Below, one piece after another: positions 33,124 through 45,800 of a stretch of 64,000 bases of DNA (position 1 is its first letter; every line of letters begins with the position of its first letter). The notes under the pieces are model-generated. The model worked only from the letters and a program-made list of their open reading frames with translations, had not been told where the DNA came from and did no database searches. Origin of the DNA: Climacium dendroides. Its lineage: Eukaryota; Streptophyta; Bryopsida; Hypnales; Climaciaceae. Location of the stretch: NCBI GenBank assembly GCA_950106755.1, contig OX467087.1:6514047-6578046 (forward strand), read 5' to 3'. The translations under genes and the position numbers were made by a program.

Positions 33124-33329
33124 AAGGAATATATCGATCTAGACGCAGTCAAAGTGCAGGTGCATCATTGCAGAAGTAGGTTCATCTCTTGAATACAAAT
33201 TTAAAACTTGTTACCATAGCAAGTATCTGAGTCCTTTTATATGCTTGGCGATCTGGTCGCATGCGAGAGTGCACTGGCACACGATTTGCTCGTGCTGGTA
33301 TCGCGCATGCTGAGTATTGCTGTTGATCA

Positions 33330-33450
33330 AAGTCCTTGCAGCTCTCGGTAGTGGTCGTGGGTTTTCAGTTGCACGGCGATGGCGCAAGAGCTTCACTTCT
33401 ACAGGTTTACCCGCGTCCCCGTGTCCTTGAAGGTGATCTATGTATTGCAC
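33330..33450 (+). repeat. Segment duplicated at 37320-37430
   Basis: GTCCTTGCAGCTCT, GGTCGTGGGTTT and GTTGCACGGCGATGGCGCA are shared, followed by AGCTTCACTTCTACA and TATGTATTGCACG. The distal copy lacks about 30 bp in the middle. Confidence 0.75.
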
Positions 33451-33570
33451 GGCGACAAAAGTGGAGTCATTCACACTTCCTTCCCCCCAAGTGAGGGTGG
33501 CCCTCTCGTTGACTGGGTGCTGGCTGATGGCTTACAAGGGGACAGGTATGCACGACTGACTGGTTTCTGA
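33379..33570 (+). CDS. Possible first exon of the LRR gene (MAQELHFY...)
   Basis: Short frame beginning MAQELHFYRFTRVP and including VIYVLHGDKSGVIHTSF and PLVDWVLADGLQGD, with a donor-like GACAG/GTATGC at 33545. The duplicated copy at 37380 keeps the same MAQELHFY start, which suggests this is (or was) a true translation start. No family recognised. It lies about 300 bp before the LRR-coding stretch, but I could not find an acceptor that joins the frames, so the link is unproven. Confidence 0.35.
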   Translation: MAQELHFYRFTRVPVSLKVIYVLHGDKSGVIHTSFPPSEGGPLVDWVLADGLQGDRYARLTGF

Positions 33571-33883
33571 ATTGTACATTTCTTTTCTCTTGGAAGTGTG
33601 GTGCCGATATGAGAGGCTTGGGTAACCCGTCGCTTAATGGCGATTTGGATAAATACAAAATCGAGTGTGGTTTTTGTTTTAAGACACATTCGGAGTATAA
33701 ATGACGAAAAGGAAAATTAGATGTGGCAAGTCGTATAGTGCTTAACCCTTAAACGACAAGCCAGTCTCCGTGGAAATCATCTGTTTGTGTATCTTGTGAA
33801 TTGTTGGCTTCAATAAATGCAGAAGCATTCATTAGAAGACAAACTGTTATGATGGCCATGAACGGTCCAAAGGTGGAGGCCAG

Positions 33884-35236
33884 GTAATTGGCCTTCGAGA
33901 GCTGCGGAGTCTTGCATGGCTTGACATGAGCAACATTCATTTTGCAACATGTTTCCAGGAAATTGGTCAGTTGACAAGGCTTGAGGTTTTGCGGTTGGGT
34001 ACGAATTGCTCACCCTCAGAAAGTATAGAGCCACCGAATCTTGACCAATGCATTCACTTACAGGAGCTCGTGCTTGCATGCGCGTGTCTTGTATCATTCA
34101 GATTTGAGCAATTTAACATCGTTGAGGAAGATTCCCTTTTACGGATGCAGGAATGAAAAGAGTTAGTTGGATTGAGCTCACAAATGGCTTCCGTGCAGGA
34201 GCTCTTGTTGTTGGGTTGGCATTTGTTAAGCCAATTGCCTGGTCTGGGCGATGTGGTTTCGTTGCAACTACTCATTGTTGAAGGTTGTAACCAGCTCACA
34301 CAGTCTCCTGACCGACCTGACGTGCACAGGCTTACAAAGCTACGACGGTTGAATGTAAGGTGGAATGGATTGCACAAGCTGCTCGGGTTGAACGACTCCA
34401 TGCAGTTGGAGGAACTTGTTGTGTGCGGTTCTGCAATTGACGAGTTGCCCAATTTACACTTGTTGAGGCATTTACAACAGTTGGAAATGGAATGTATCGA
34501 GTCTACGGTGATGCCGTGGTTTGGCAGCTTCATTGCCTTGGAAGCACTCGTCCTTCATAATTTGCCAGAGGTTACGGACATACCTGGCATGCGCTTGTTG
34601 ACAAGGTTGAAAAGGCTGACAATATATTCTACCCGTAATCTATTACAGTTGCCTGAGTTGGGTGACTGGATGGCATTACAATACCTCTGGCTACATGACT
34701 GGTGTAGTGTGGTAGGGAACCTTGAATTACCAGATCTTCACAACCTCATACACTTGGAAGTTTTGTGGATTTCCGCAACCCCAATCAGGAGGTTACCAAG
34801 CTTGGAACGCCTTACGCAACTCAGGGAGTTGCGTTGCTCTGACACTTTGTTAGCGGAGTTACCCGTTCTCAATGGTTTGGACAAATTGGAGTCGATCAAC
34901 CTTGGCAAATGCTTTGGGCTGATAAGCTTGGAGAAGTTGGGAACCTTGCCTGCATTGACAAGCCTGAATGTTTCATTGTGTCCTAGTTTGACGAGATTGC
35001 CAGATTTGAGAGGCTGCAAGAGTATGGAGGATATCGAGTTTACTAGGAGTGGAGTGAGCCTGGGTCGCGAAGACATGAGGGCCCTGGCAACTTTACCTGC
35101 GCTCGACATGTGGGGTTGGGACGATGTTTGTGTGCCCTTTTTTGAGTTATTAGAAACGATGTCATTGGATGAGGTCGTATTGCATTTGGAAGCAGAGCAA
35201 ATGAAGTATTTCACCACGTTTCAGACAAGGACATGA
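33884..35236 (+). pseudogene. Leucine-rich-repeat protein, interrupted by one TGA
   Basis: One frame from 33884 to the stop at 35236, broken only by TGA at 34154-34156 (CGA in the presumed ancestor). It encodes about 15 LRRs of roughly 23-24 residues. Examples are IGLRELRSLAWLDMS, IGQLTRLEVLRLGTN, LTKLRRLNVRWNGLHKL, SMQLEELVVCGSAIDELPN, WMALQYLWLHDWCSVV, LIHLEVLWISATPIRRLPS, LTQLRELRCSDTLLAELPV and LPALTSLNVSLCPSLTRLPD. The pattern resembles the LRR part of plant NLR-type or related immune proteins, but no NB-ARC motifs (P-loop, GLPL, MHD) are visible upstream within this window. After the TGA the 354-codon ORF starting at 34172 could be made on its own. The last 40 residues (FFELLETMSLDEVVLHLE) form a non-LRR cap. 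Confidence 0.75.
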
Positions 35237-37629
35237 ACTGATCCAGAGACCTGGCCAGTGATGGCCGGTGATTCCCATTCTTGTTTGCAACGATTCCTTT
35301 TGGCTTAGCTGGAAAGGGATACTCATTTTGAACGAGACTTATCAGCAATTAAAGGTATTTTATCAAATATGATCTGATTTTTGAATCAGTAAATGTATTC
35401 TTCGTTTGCATAGTGTTCTTGAAAGTCATCCATCTTGCCTTGGGGCTAAGACACATCCGTCATAAGCCTAGCAGAATGAGGCCTATTACTGAGGTAGTGA
35501 GCATTAATTATCAACTTTTTTGAATAGGTTCGTTTTTTTGTTTCCATAGTGTATCCAACTATCATTTATCAATCACTTTTTGGCTACACATTCCTTGAAG
35601 GTGAATACCTAAAGGTAGAAAGTGTTTTCTACAAGTTACAATTTGAGAAGAGTTTTTGTAAAGTACTATTTGGAAGAGTGTTTTGGAATTGATATTCAAA
35701 TAATAGTTTTAGATTTTTCGTTTTAGATTCCATTGGTATTGCCTAGATTTGTTAATAATATTACCAATATTTTTTATTTAGTAAATTTCAAAAAGGAAAT
35801 TTTAAAATTTCTTCTAAATTTAATTACAATCAAAATGGTAGGTTTGAACTAGAGTCAATACAATTTTGACTCTCTCAACAATTTGAAATGCTTCTACATC
35901 TGAAATGTAAGGAAAATATGTAATTTTGTTTTATCAAATTATTTGAAATCAGAAACTAAAATATGTCTTCTAGAATTGCATTTAGAATTGTAAGTAAAAT
36001 AGTGCTATTTCGTCATGTTGATCTTTAATAAATTGATAATAACAAATTTTAAAATCTCAAAATTGGCCATTTGTGAGGATCTAATGGTGATGAAATTTCA
36101 CCAAAAAAATGAACTTAAAACCATCATTTAGGTTAAAAAATGTGTATGCCATAAAGCCCTTTTTTTGGCCTATATGCGCAAATGTAGAAGACATAATATA
36201 ACATATTTTTTGATGGCCTTTGTATGGAACATGTCCCATTAGTATGGGAATAGTCGACCAAAATTTTAGCTCTACCATATTAAATTTGGGTACTCTATGA
36301 TTTTATCCCCCCTTCAAAGTGTGACAAATTAAAGAAATTGAATTATAAATATAAATTGATTATTAAATTTCTTTTAAAAAATAGGAAAAAATAACATTCA
36401 AAATATCCAACAATAAATTCTTAAATTTGTTGGCATTGTAGTTAAAATTCAAAAATTATAGCAAAAGACAAAACTAATTTGACAAATCCATTATCAAAAT
36501 CATTTAGTATTTTTGGCAACCACCCAATTCTTGACTTTTCTATATATTGATTGCATGTAACTTCTTTCCCTTAAGAACAACATTGATTTTAATTTTGAAA
36601 TTTTCAAACTTTCAAATGAAATTTATAATCTAAAATGAAGTCAAATTCTTCATTGTTATTATCGTATCTTTCATCCAATATATACCATTTTTTGTACAAT
36701 TTAACTTTGTTTAGAAGACATGTTAAAATTGCCCTCAACAGGTTTCTCATAATTCTCGAATTTCCATAACTAACTCAGAAAATAAAATTTATTTTTAAAA
36801 ATTGGTCAAGTTGTGGCATTAGATGCAAATAATTGAGTTTCAGAATCTTCAAAATAATAAAGAAGCTTTGGAATCACAAGAGTGGGAGCATCATTCTGCT
36901 TCGGGTTTTGTCAACGAATGTGAAAATTGTGAAAAATTCTGCGGATATGAATTGCGTGGGCCAAATTTGTGAAATCTTGCATTCGAGGTTGAGTTCAGTG
37001 ACACCTTTGTAGGACACAATGGAGTTTGCGATCTCAGCCATACAATCAAGTCGTTTCTTTCCAAATCTCGCTGCGTGCCTTCTGAACTCCAGAATCTCTC
37101 TTCCATGCAGTGGTCTTCTTCGTTGTAGAGATTTCGAATCGGATCACACCCAATGGGACTCTGCATTCCACAAAGTTCTGGGCCCCAGATTCTAGAGTTC
37201 TGGAACCTGATTCTGATGTTGCGTGCTTCTGCTCGCCAACTCTGATCCCCCGATGAGCAATTTTCCTTCCATGAGACTAGTCGAGTTCATGTTGTGAGTT
37301 GATTGTGAGAGGTTTTGCTCTCGGGGATTCAAAGTCCTTGCAGCTCTTGATAGTGGTCGTGGGTTTGCAGTTGCACGGCGATGGCGCAGGAGCTTCACTT
37401 CTACAAGGTTTATATGTATTGCACGCCAACAAATTAGACGGTTAAATTTTAGAAAAAGAATTACATATTTTGGAGTTTCTTTTGTAGTTTTTTTGTGGAT
37501 TTTCAAAGTCCGAAATTTGTATCTGAATTCTTAATGACTCAATCTTGTCATTCTTGGGTCCTTGCTCACCAAGTAGCACTAGTTTGCTAACTAGGCTTTT
37601 GTAGATGGAAGTGAAACAACTTGTTTGTG
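35237..37629. other. AT-rich spacer with a duplicated 5' segment
   Basis: No gene supported. 36860-37320 has moderate GC and could be decayed coding or UTR sequence; 37320-37430 duplicates 33330-33450. The remainder is AT-rich with no recognisable element. Confidence 0.45.
37320..37430 (+). repeat. Second copy of the 33330-33450 segment
   Basis: About 85% identical by eye, with a ~30-bp deletion after CTTCTACA. The short frame MAQELHFYKVYMYCTPTN ends at TAG. Confidence 0.7.
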
Positions 37630-38184
37630 TTTGGGGGGTGTACTTAATTCTATGACAACAAACCACATGCAAACAAGTGGTTTCTAATAAACTATAATGT
37701 TAACTTCAAATTTTGAGCATTGTTACTAATGACTATAGGATTCTACTCCCCAAATTTCAAACTCAAATAAAATATGGAATGATTTTTAGAAGAGGTTAAA
37801 AATGCACTAAAATGGGATGTTTTTTTAACTCAAATATTTTTAGAAAACACATTTAGATGAACATTGCATCAATATTCAACTCAAAATGAGCTTTCAATAG
37901 AGTTATTTTTAGAATTTTTTTCATTTTTTAGACAATTTTTTCTTATATATATAGGGGTGTGAAAGTTATTTTTCAATTCTACAATGTATCTTATTAGTTC
38001 AAAAATCTATAAATAATTATTATTAAAAAATAAAAATATCAATAATTCAAAACATAAATTTTTAAAGTAAAAAAATCTATTCATATTTTTTTCATTTAAT
38101 TTTATTTAAAATTCAAAAAGGCTATAGGGGGTCCAAAGTTTTGTTCACATGCTAACATCAAAAAAAGGAGAGTGCACCCTCCAA
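37630..38184 (-). mobile_element. hAT-like MITE, inverted relative of 52159-52740
   Basis: Left end GGGGGGTGTACTT and right end AGTGCACCCTCC correspond to the inverted ends of the element at 52159. Internal phrases match along the whole length in inverted order, for example TTTCTAATAAACTATAAT, GCACTAAAATGG, GCATCAATATTCAACTCAA, TATAGGGGTGTGAAAG and TATAGGGGGTCCAAA. No clean 8-bp duplication could be assigned. Non-coding. Confidence 0.72.
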
Positions 38185-40033
38185 GCTGTTGTGTGACCAC
38201 ACTTACAGGCTACCTATTTAAGAGTTAGGCTTTCAAGTTAGCTAATTGCTATCGCTTTGTTTGGTGTTGGCGGATTTAGCACTTTCAACTGGTTGTTTGG
38301 GCATAGTGCCTTAAGAGGTAGGAAAATGGAATCAAACAATTTAGTCTTCGAATTAATTCCTTGTAGTCTAAAGAAAATGTTGACAGGGTTTCGAAGCCAA
38401 ATCAAGAAAGTGATGAAGAATCAAGCCTTGAATACACTAAAGAACAACACTTCAATTTGACTAGTCTTGCCTTGTAGAAAGCTACATACCTTCGCAGCGG
38501 TCGCTGCAAAATACCTAATCTTCGCAGGACGTCCCTACCTTAGACGAGGGAGGAAGAAGAGACCTCTACTTTTTATTTTTTATAAGTATCACTGCGAGAT
38601 TAACGTGTTAGTTAGGTCTGAAAACATTGGAATAGCCTAGTTCTATGGGCTAGATCTTTAATCTTACCACCTGGAGTTTCAACTTTATTAGTGTCATGTG
38701 TGCTACAGTCAATGATAGTGTCACAAGTGGGATCCTTTGTAAGTTAAGTTATTGTTGTTTGCTAGGAAATTCTTTCGACTCTCTTCTCCACTTTTAGAGT
38801 TTAAATTAAAGTTGGGATTTTGTAGAAGGATGTCACTTATATTTATCATGCAACAGAGCATGGGGAGGGAATCGGTGGATCCGTATTCTAGAGTTTGGAC
38901 AAGGTGCATTTGATCCCAAGTCGCACCTCTGTGGACATAAAGGACAAATGGCGAAATCTGGTCAAGCGCACCAATGTCTCATAGCCGTGCTATTCTATGG
39001 CTTTCATGATACCCAACAATTTCATGTCAGTTATTATTTGAGCTTCACATAACTTATGTATGCTAAATAGTCAAGGAAGATTTAAAGTTGGTTTTATTAA
39101 GAACTAGTTATTGTGAGGTTCGATGAATTTGTTTAGGTTTGCATAGATTAAGTATCGTACAGTTAGCAAATGTTCTCTTCGCATCAAGGCAAAACTTATC
39201 AAACTCCTTTCCATATTGCTACCATGAGTCAAATTGCATTCACATAAGAGAATCGATGTTAGCTATTAAACATTTGAACTCTCTAGCGCTAATAATCGCC
39301 AAAATTAAATTTTGAAATTTTCTTATGTACTCATTGATTTTAAGTGGCATGTTTCAAATTGAGCACCCATTTCAATTCCAGAGTCTCAGTATGCGACATG
39401 ATTTCTATTCAATGTTGGTGTTGTTGGTACATTTGAACCTCTGTATGCAAATCTATTGTGTTTTTGTGTGCAAATAGTCATAGACTTTGGAATAGGTGTT
39501 GCGACGGTCTTTGTAAAGTGTTGCTTTGAATGTAAATTCCTACGATGATTTTAAAGCCAGAAAAGGTTGTTGCCTTCTTAACAACATTGGTTTTGTTATT
39601 GCGAAACACTACTGGATCAGTTTAAATACATCAAAGTACAATTTGAAATTCATGTACCAGTTTTGTGATTTTCCATTTCTATGGCAGCATCAACTTACTG
39701 GTGTCCTGTAGTAGCACTAGCACTAAGTATCTCCTTATTTATGATTAGTAGTAGAATGATAGAGGGGGTGAACAAGTTCACCTTCATATATCATAGGATC
39801 AGGAGTAGTGTTGAAATCAATTTCCGTTCACCGTGGATAAAGTGAAGGTCGGTGCAAACCAACACTAAGAACTTGTGTAAGTCCAATGATCGCTTGAACA
39901 AGGGATACTTGATTGACATGTATCAAACAAGCAATTTCTAGAGCAATCATGTCTCGTTCTTTGTTGTACTTTAGTTGCTCCTGAAAGATGTCCCGTTGAA
40001 GCTTCCTATCTTATTCATTTAGATTTTACATTA
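38185..40033. other. Spacer, no recognised gene
   Basis: Only short random-looking frames, with nothing I can assign to a family. It leads directly into the first satellite array. Confidence 0.45.
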
Positions 40034-42890
40034 AAGTTCATTTTTCCATGAATCCTAATTATTCCAAAGATTTGCAACTTGTGTGTTATGTTTTTGGACA
40101 TGCTTCCACGTCAAAACGATTTTATTTTTTTGGTTTGGTTTCTATTAAATACAACATGATTTTTAGAGTCTTTTTTTTAAAACCAATTTCAATTGAGAAA
40201 GTGTGGGGAAGTAATAAGGTTCTCTTAAACTTCATTTTTCCATGAATCCTAATTATTTCGAAGATTTGCAACTTGTGTGTTATGTTTTTGGACATACTTC
40301 CACGGCAAAACGATTTTATTTTTTTTGGTTGGTCTCTATTAAATACAACATGATTTTTAGAGTCTTTTTTTTAAAACCAATTTCCATTGAAAAAGAATGG
40401 GGAAGTAATAAGGTTCTTTTAAACTTCATTTTTCTATGAATCCTAATTATTTCGAAGAATTGCAACTTGTGTGTTATGTTTTCGGACATGCTTCCATATC
40501 AGAACAATACAATTCAATGGTTTGGATTCTATTAAATTCAACTTGAATTTTAGAGTCTTTTTTTTAAAACCCATTTGATTTGAAAAAGGGTGGGGAAGTA
40601 ATAGGGTTCTCTTAAACTTCATTTTTCCATGAATCCTAATTATTTCGAAGATTTGCAATTTGTGTGTTATATTTTTCAACATGCTTCCACGTCAAAACGA
40701 TATAATTTATTAGTTTGGATTCTATTAAACACAGCATGATTTCTAGAGTGTTTTATTTTAAACCCCTTTCACTTGAAAAAGGGTGGGCAAGCAATAGGGT
40801 TCTCCTAAAGTTCATTTTTCCATGAATCCTAATTATTCCAAAGATTTGCAACTTGTGTGTTATGTTTTCGGACATGCTTCCACGTCAAAACGATTTTATT
40901 TTTTGGGTTTGGTTTCTATTAAATACAACATGATTTTTAGAGTCTTTTTTTTATAACCAATTTCAATTGAGAAAGTGTGGGGAAGCAATAAGGTTCTCTT
41001 AAACTTCATTTTTCCATGAATCCTAATTATTTCGAAGATTTGCAACTTCTATGTAATGTCTTCCACGGCAAAACGATTTTATTTTTTTTGGTTGGTTTCT
41101 ATTAAATACAACATGATTTTTAGAGTCTTTTTTTTAAAACCAAATTCCATTGAAAAAGAGTGGGGAAGTAATAAGGTTCTCTTAAACTTCATTTTTCTAT
41201 GAATCCTAATTATTTCGAAGAATTGCAACTTGTGTGTTATGTTTTCGGACATGCTTCCACGTCAGAACGATACAATTTAATGGTTTGGTTTCTATTAAAT
41301 TCAACTTGAATTTTAGAGTCTTTTTTTTAAAACCCATTTGACTTGAAAAAGGGTGGGGAAGCAATAGGGTTCTCTTAAAGTTCATTTTTCCATGAATCCT
41401 AATTATTTCGAAGATTTGCAACTTGTGTGTTATGTTTTCGGACAAGTTCCACGTCAAATCAATACTATTTAATGGTTTGGTTTCTATTAAATTCAACATG
41501 ACTTTTAGAGTCTTTTTTTTAAAACCCATTTGACTTGAAAAAGTGTGGGGAAGCAATAGGGTTCTCTTAAACTTTATTCTTCCATGAATCCTAATTATTT
41601 CAAAGATTTGCATTTTGTGTGCTAAGTTTTCGGACATGCTTCCACGTCTAAACGAAATAATTTATTGGCTTGGATTCTATTAAACACAGCATCAGGTTTA
41701 GAGTATTTTTTTTAAAACCCATTTCACTTGAAAAAGTGTGGGGAAGCAATAGGGTTCTCTTAAGCTTCATTTTTCCATGAATCCTAATTATATCGAAGAT
41801 TTGCAACTTGTGTGTTATGTTTTCGGACATGCTTCCACGTCAAATCAATACAATTTAATGGTTTGGTTTCTATTAAATTGAACATGATTTTTAGAGTCAT
41901 TTTTAAAAACCCATTTGACTTGAAAAAGTGTGGGGAAGCAATAGGGTTCTCTTAAACTTCATTTTTTTCCATGAATCCTAATTATTTTGAAGATTTGCAA
42001 TTTGTGCGTTATGTTTTTGGACATGCTTCCATGTCAAAACAATATAATTTATTGGCTTGGATTCTATTAAACACAGCATCTGGTTGAGAGTATTTTTTTT
42101 AAAACCCACTTCAATTAAAATAGTGTGGAGAAGAAATAGGGTTCTCTTAAACTTCATTTTTCCATGAATCCTAATTATTTGAAAGAGTTGCCACTTATGT
42201 GTTATGTTTTCAGACATGCTTCCACGTCAGAATGATATAATTTAATGGTTTGGATTCAATTAAACACAACATCAGGTTTAGAGTATTTTTTTAAAAACCC
42301 ACTTCAATTAAAATAGTGTAAGGAAGCAATAGGGTTCTCTTAATCTTCATTTTTCCATGAATACTAGTTATTTCAAAGATTTGCAATTTGTGTGTCATGT
42401 TTTAAGACATATTTCCACGTCAAAACGATATAATTTAATGATTTGGCTCTATTAAACACAGCATCAGGTTTAGAGAATTTTTTTTAAAACCCATTTCACT
42501 TGAAAAAGTGTGGGGAAGCAATAGGGTTCTCTTAAACTTCATTTTTCCATGAATCCTAATTATTTCAAAGATTTGCCACTTGTGTGTTATGTTTTCGGAC
42601 ATGCTTCCACGTCAAATCAATACAATTTAATGGTTTGGTTTCTATTAAATAGAACATGATTTTTAGAATCTTTTTTAAAAACCCATTTGACTTGAAAAAG
42701 TGTGGGGAAGCAATAGGGTTCTCATAAACTTCATTTTTCCATGAATCCTAATTATTTCAAAGATTTGCAATTTGTGTGTTATGTTTTCGGACATGCTTCC
42801 ACTTCAAAACGATATAATTTAATGGTTTGGATTCTATTAAACACAGCATCAGGTTTAGAGTATTCTTTTTAAAACCCATTTCACTTCAAA
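40034..42890 (+). repeat. Satellite 1: ~193-bp tandem repeat, about 15 copies
   Basis: The marker CATGAATCCTAATTATT recurs with ATG at 40048, 40242, 40436, 40629, 40822, 41016, 41199, 41392, 41584, 41777, 41971, 42164, 42357, 42549 and 42741. Spacing is 192-194 bp except one 183-bp unit with a deletion. Each unit contains GTGTGTTATGTTTTCGGACA, a T8-A4 tract and GTGGGGAAGCAATAGGGTTC. The last unit is cut at 42890 by the next satellite. Frames of 60-143 codons across the array are by-products. Confidence 0.95.
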
Positions 42891-45800
42891 AATGGGGAAC
42901 AATGTGAGCCCCCACTCGAAACACTCTAGAATATATTATGAAACAAAAGCCTAAAAAAGTATAGAGGAAAAAAATGGGGAATATTGTGAGGCCCCACCTG
43001 AAACACTCTAGAATATATTATCAAAGGAAAGACCAAAACAATATAGAGGAAAAAAATGGGGAATATTGGGAGCCCCAACTCGAAACACTTGACCATTTAT
43101 TATGAAAGGAAAGACAAAAATAGTATAGAGAAAAAAAGGGGGAATATTGTAAGGCCCCACTCGAAACACTCTACCATATATTATGAAAGGAAAGACAAAA
43201 AAATATAGAGGAAAAAAATGGGGAATATTGTGAGGCCCCACTTGAAACACTCTAGAATATATTATGAAAGGAAAGACAAAAAAAATATAGACAAAAGAAA
43301 TGGGGAACAATGTGAGTCCCACTCAAAACACTCTAAAATATATTATGAAACGAAAGCCCAAAAAAATATAGAGGAAAAAAATGGGGAATATTGTGAGGCC
43401 CCACTCTAAACACTCTAGAACATATTATCAAAGGAAAGACCAAAAAAATATAGAGGAAAAAAATGGAGATTATTGGGAGCCCCCACTCGAAACACTCTAC
43501 CATATATTATGAAAGGAAAGATAAAAAAAGTATAGAGAAAAAAAATGAAGAATATTGTGAGGCCCCATTTGAAACACTTTAGAATATATTATCAAAGGAA
43601 AGACAGAAAATGTATAGAGAAAAAAATAGGGAATATTGTGAATCCCAACTCGAAACACCCTAGAATATATTATGAAAGGAAAGACAAAAAAAGTATAGCG
43701 AAAAAAAATGGGGAATATTCTGAGCCCTCACTCGAAACACCCTAGAATATATTATGAAAGGAAAGACAAGTAAAATATAGAGGAAAAAAATGGGGAATAT
43801 TGTGAGGCCCCACTCGAAATACTCTAGAATATATTATGAAACAAAAGCCTAAAAAACATATAGAGAAAAAAAATGGGGAATATTGTGAGCTGTCACTCCA
43901 AATACCCTAGAATATATTATGAAAGGAAAGACAAATATAATATAGAGAAAAAAAATGGGGAACATTGTGAGCCGTCACTCGAAACACTCTAGAATATATT
44001 ATGAAACAAAAGCCCCAAAAAAATATAGAGGAAAAAAATGGGGAATATTGTGAGGCCTCACTCGAAACACTCTAAAATATATTATGAAAGGAAATACCAA
44101 AACAATATAGAGGAAAAAAATGGGGAATATTGTAAGGCCCCACTCGAAACACTCTACCATGTATTATGAAAGGAAAGACCAAAAAATATAGACAAAAAAA
44201 TTGGGGAACATTGTGAGGCCCCATTAAAAACACTCTAGAATATATTATCAAAGGAAAGACCAAAAAAATATAGAGAAAAAAATTGGGAAATATTGTAAGG
44301 CCTACTTGAAACACTCTACCATATATTATGAAAGGACAGACCAAAAAAATATAGAGAAAAAAATTGGGGAACATTGTGAGACGCAACTTGAAACACTCTA
44401 GAATATGTTATGAAACAAAAGCCCAAAATAAGTATAGAGGAAACAAATGGGGAATATTGTGAGGCCCCACTCGAATCACTCTACAATATATTATGAAACA
44501 AAAGCCCAAAACAATATAGAGGAAAAAAATGGGAAATATTGTGAGGCCCCACTCGAAACATTCTACCATATATTATGAAAGGAAAGACAAAAAAAGTATA
44601 GAGAAAAAAATGGGGAATATTATAAGGCCCCACTCGAAACATTCTACCATATATTATGAAAGGAATGACAAAAAATTATAAAGGAAAAAGAATGGAGAAT
44701 ATTGTGAGGCCCCATTCGCAACACTCTAGAATATATTATGAAAGGAAAGGCAAAAGAAGTATAGAGAAAAAAAATGAGGAATATTGTGAGCCCTCACTCA
44801 AAACACCCTAGAATATATTATGAAAGGAAAGACCAATAAGATATAGAGAAAAAAAATGGGGAATATTGTGAGGCCCCACTTGAAACACTCTAGAATATAT
44901 TATAAAAGGAATGACCAAAAAAATATAGAGGAAAAAATGGGGAATATTGGGAGCCCCCACTCAAAACACTCTAGAATATATTATAAAAGGAAAGACAAAA
45001 AAAGTATAGAAAAAAAAATGGGGAATATTATAAGGCCCCCCTCGAAACACTCTACCATATATTATGAAAGGAAAGACAAAAAAAGTATAGACAAAAAAAA
45101 TGGGGAACAATGTGAGCCCCCACTCGAAATACTCTAGAATATATTATGAAACAAAAGCCCAAAAAAATATAGAGGAAAAAAATGGGGAATATTGTGAGCC
45201 CCCACTCAAAACGCTCTACCATATATTATGAAAGGAAAGACCACAAAAATATAGACAAAAAAAATGGGGAACATTGTGAGGCCCCACTCGAAACACTCTA
45301 GAACATATTATGAAAGGAAAGATCAAAAGAATATAGAGAAAAAAAATGGGGAACAATGTAAGCCCCCACTCGAAACACTCTAGAATATATTATGAAACAA
45401 AAGCCCAAAAAAATATAGAGGAAAAAAATGGGGAATATTGGAAGCCCCCACTCGAAACACTCTAGAATATATTATGAAAGGAAATACCAATACAATATAG
45501 AGGGAAAAAATGGGGAATATTAAGAGCCCCCACTCGAAACACTCTACCATATATTAAGAAAGGAAAGACCAAAAAATATAGACAAAAAAATAGGGAACAT
45601 TGTGAGGCCCCACTCGAAACATTGTACCATATATTATGAAAGGAAAGACAAAAAAAAATATAGAGGAAAAAAATGGAGAATATATTGAGCCCTCACTCGA
45701 AACACCCTAGAATATATTATGAAAGGAAAGACAAAAAAAGTATAGAGAAAAAGAATGGGGAATATTGAAAGCCCCCCCTCGAAACACTCTACCATATATT

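Noticed and set aside
33884..35236. Calling the LRR gene an NLR
   Set aside because: No NB-ARC or TIR/CC/RPW8 domain is visible upstream; only the LRR part is supported.
40048..42217. Frames of 60-143 codons in the 193-bp satellite
   Set aside because: Produced by the tandem repeat; the period is not a multiple of three and the frame drifts.
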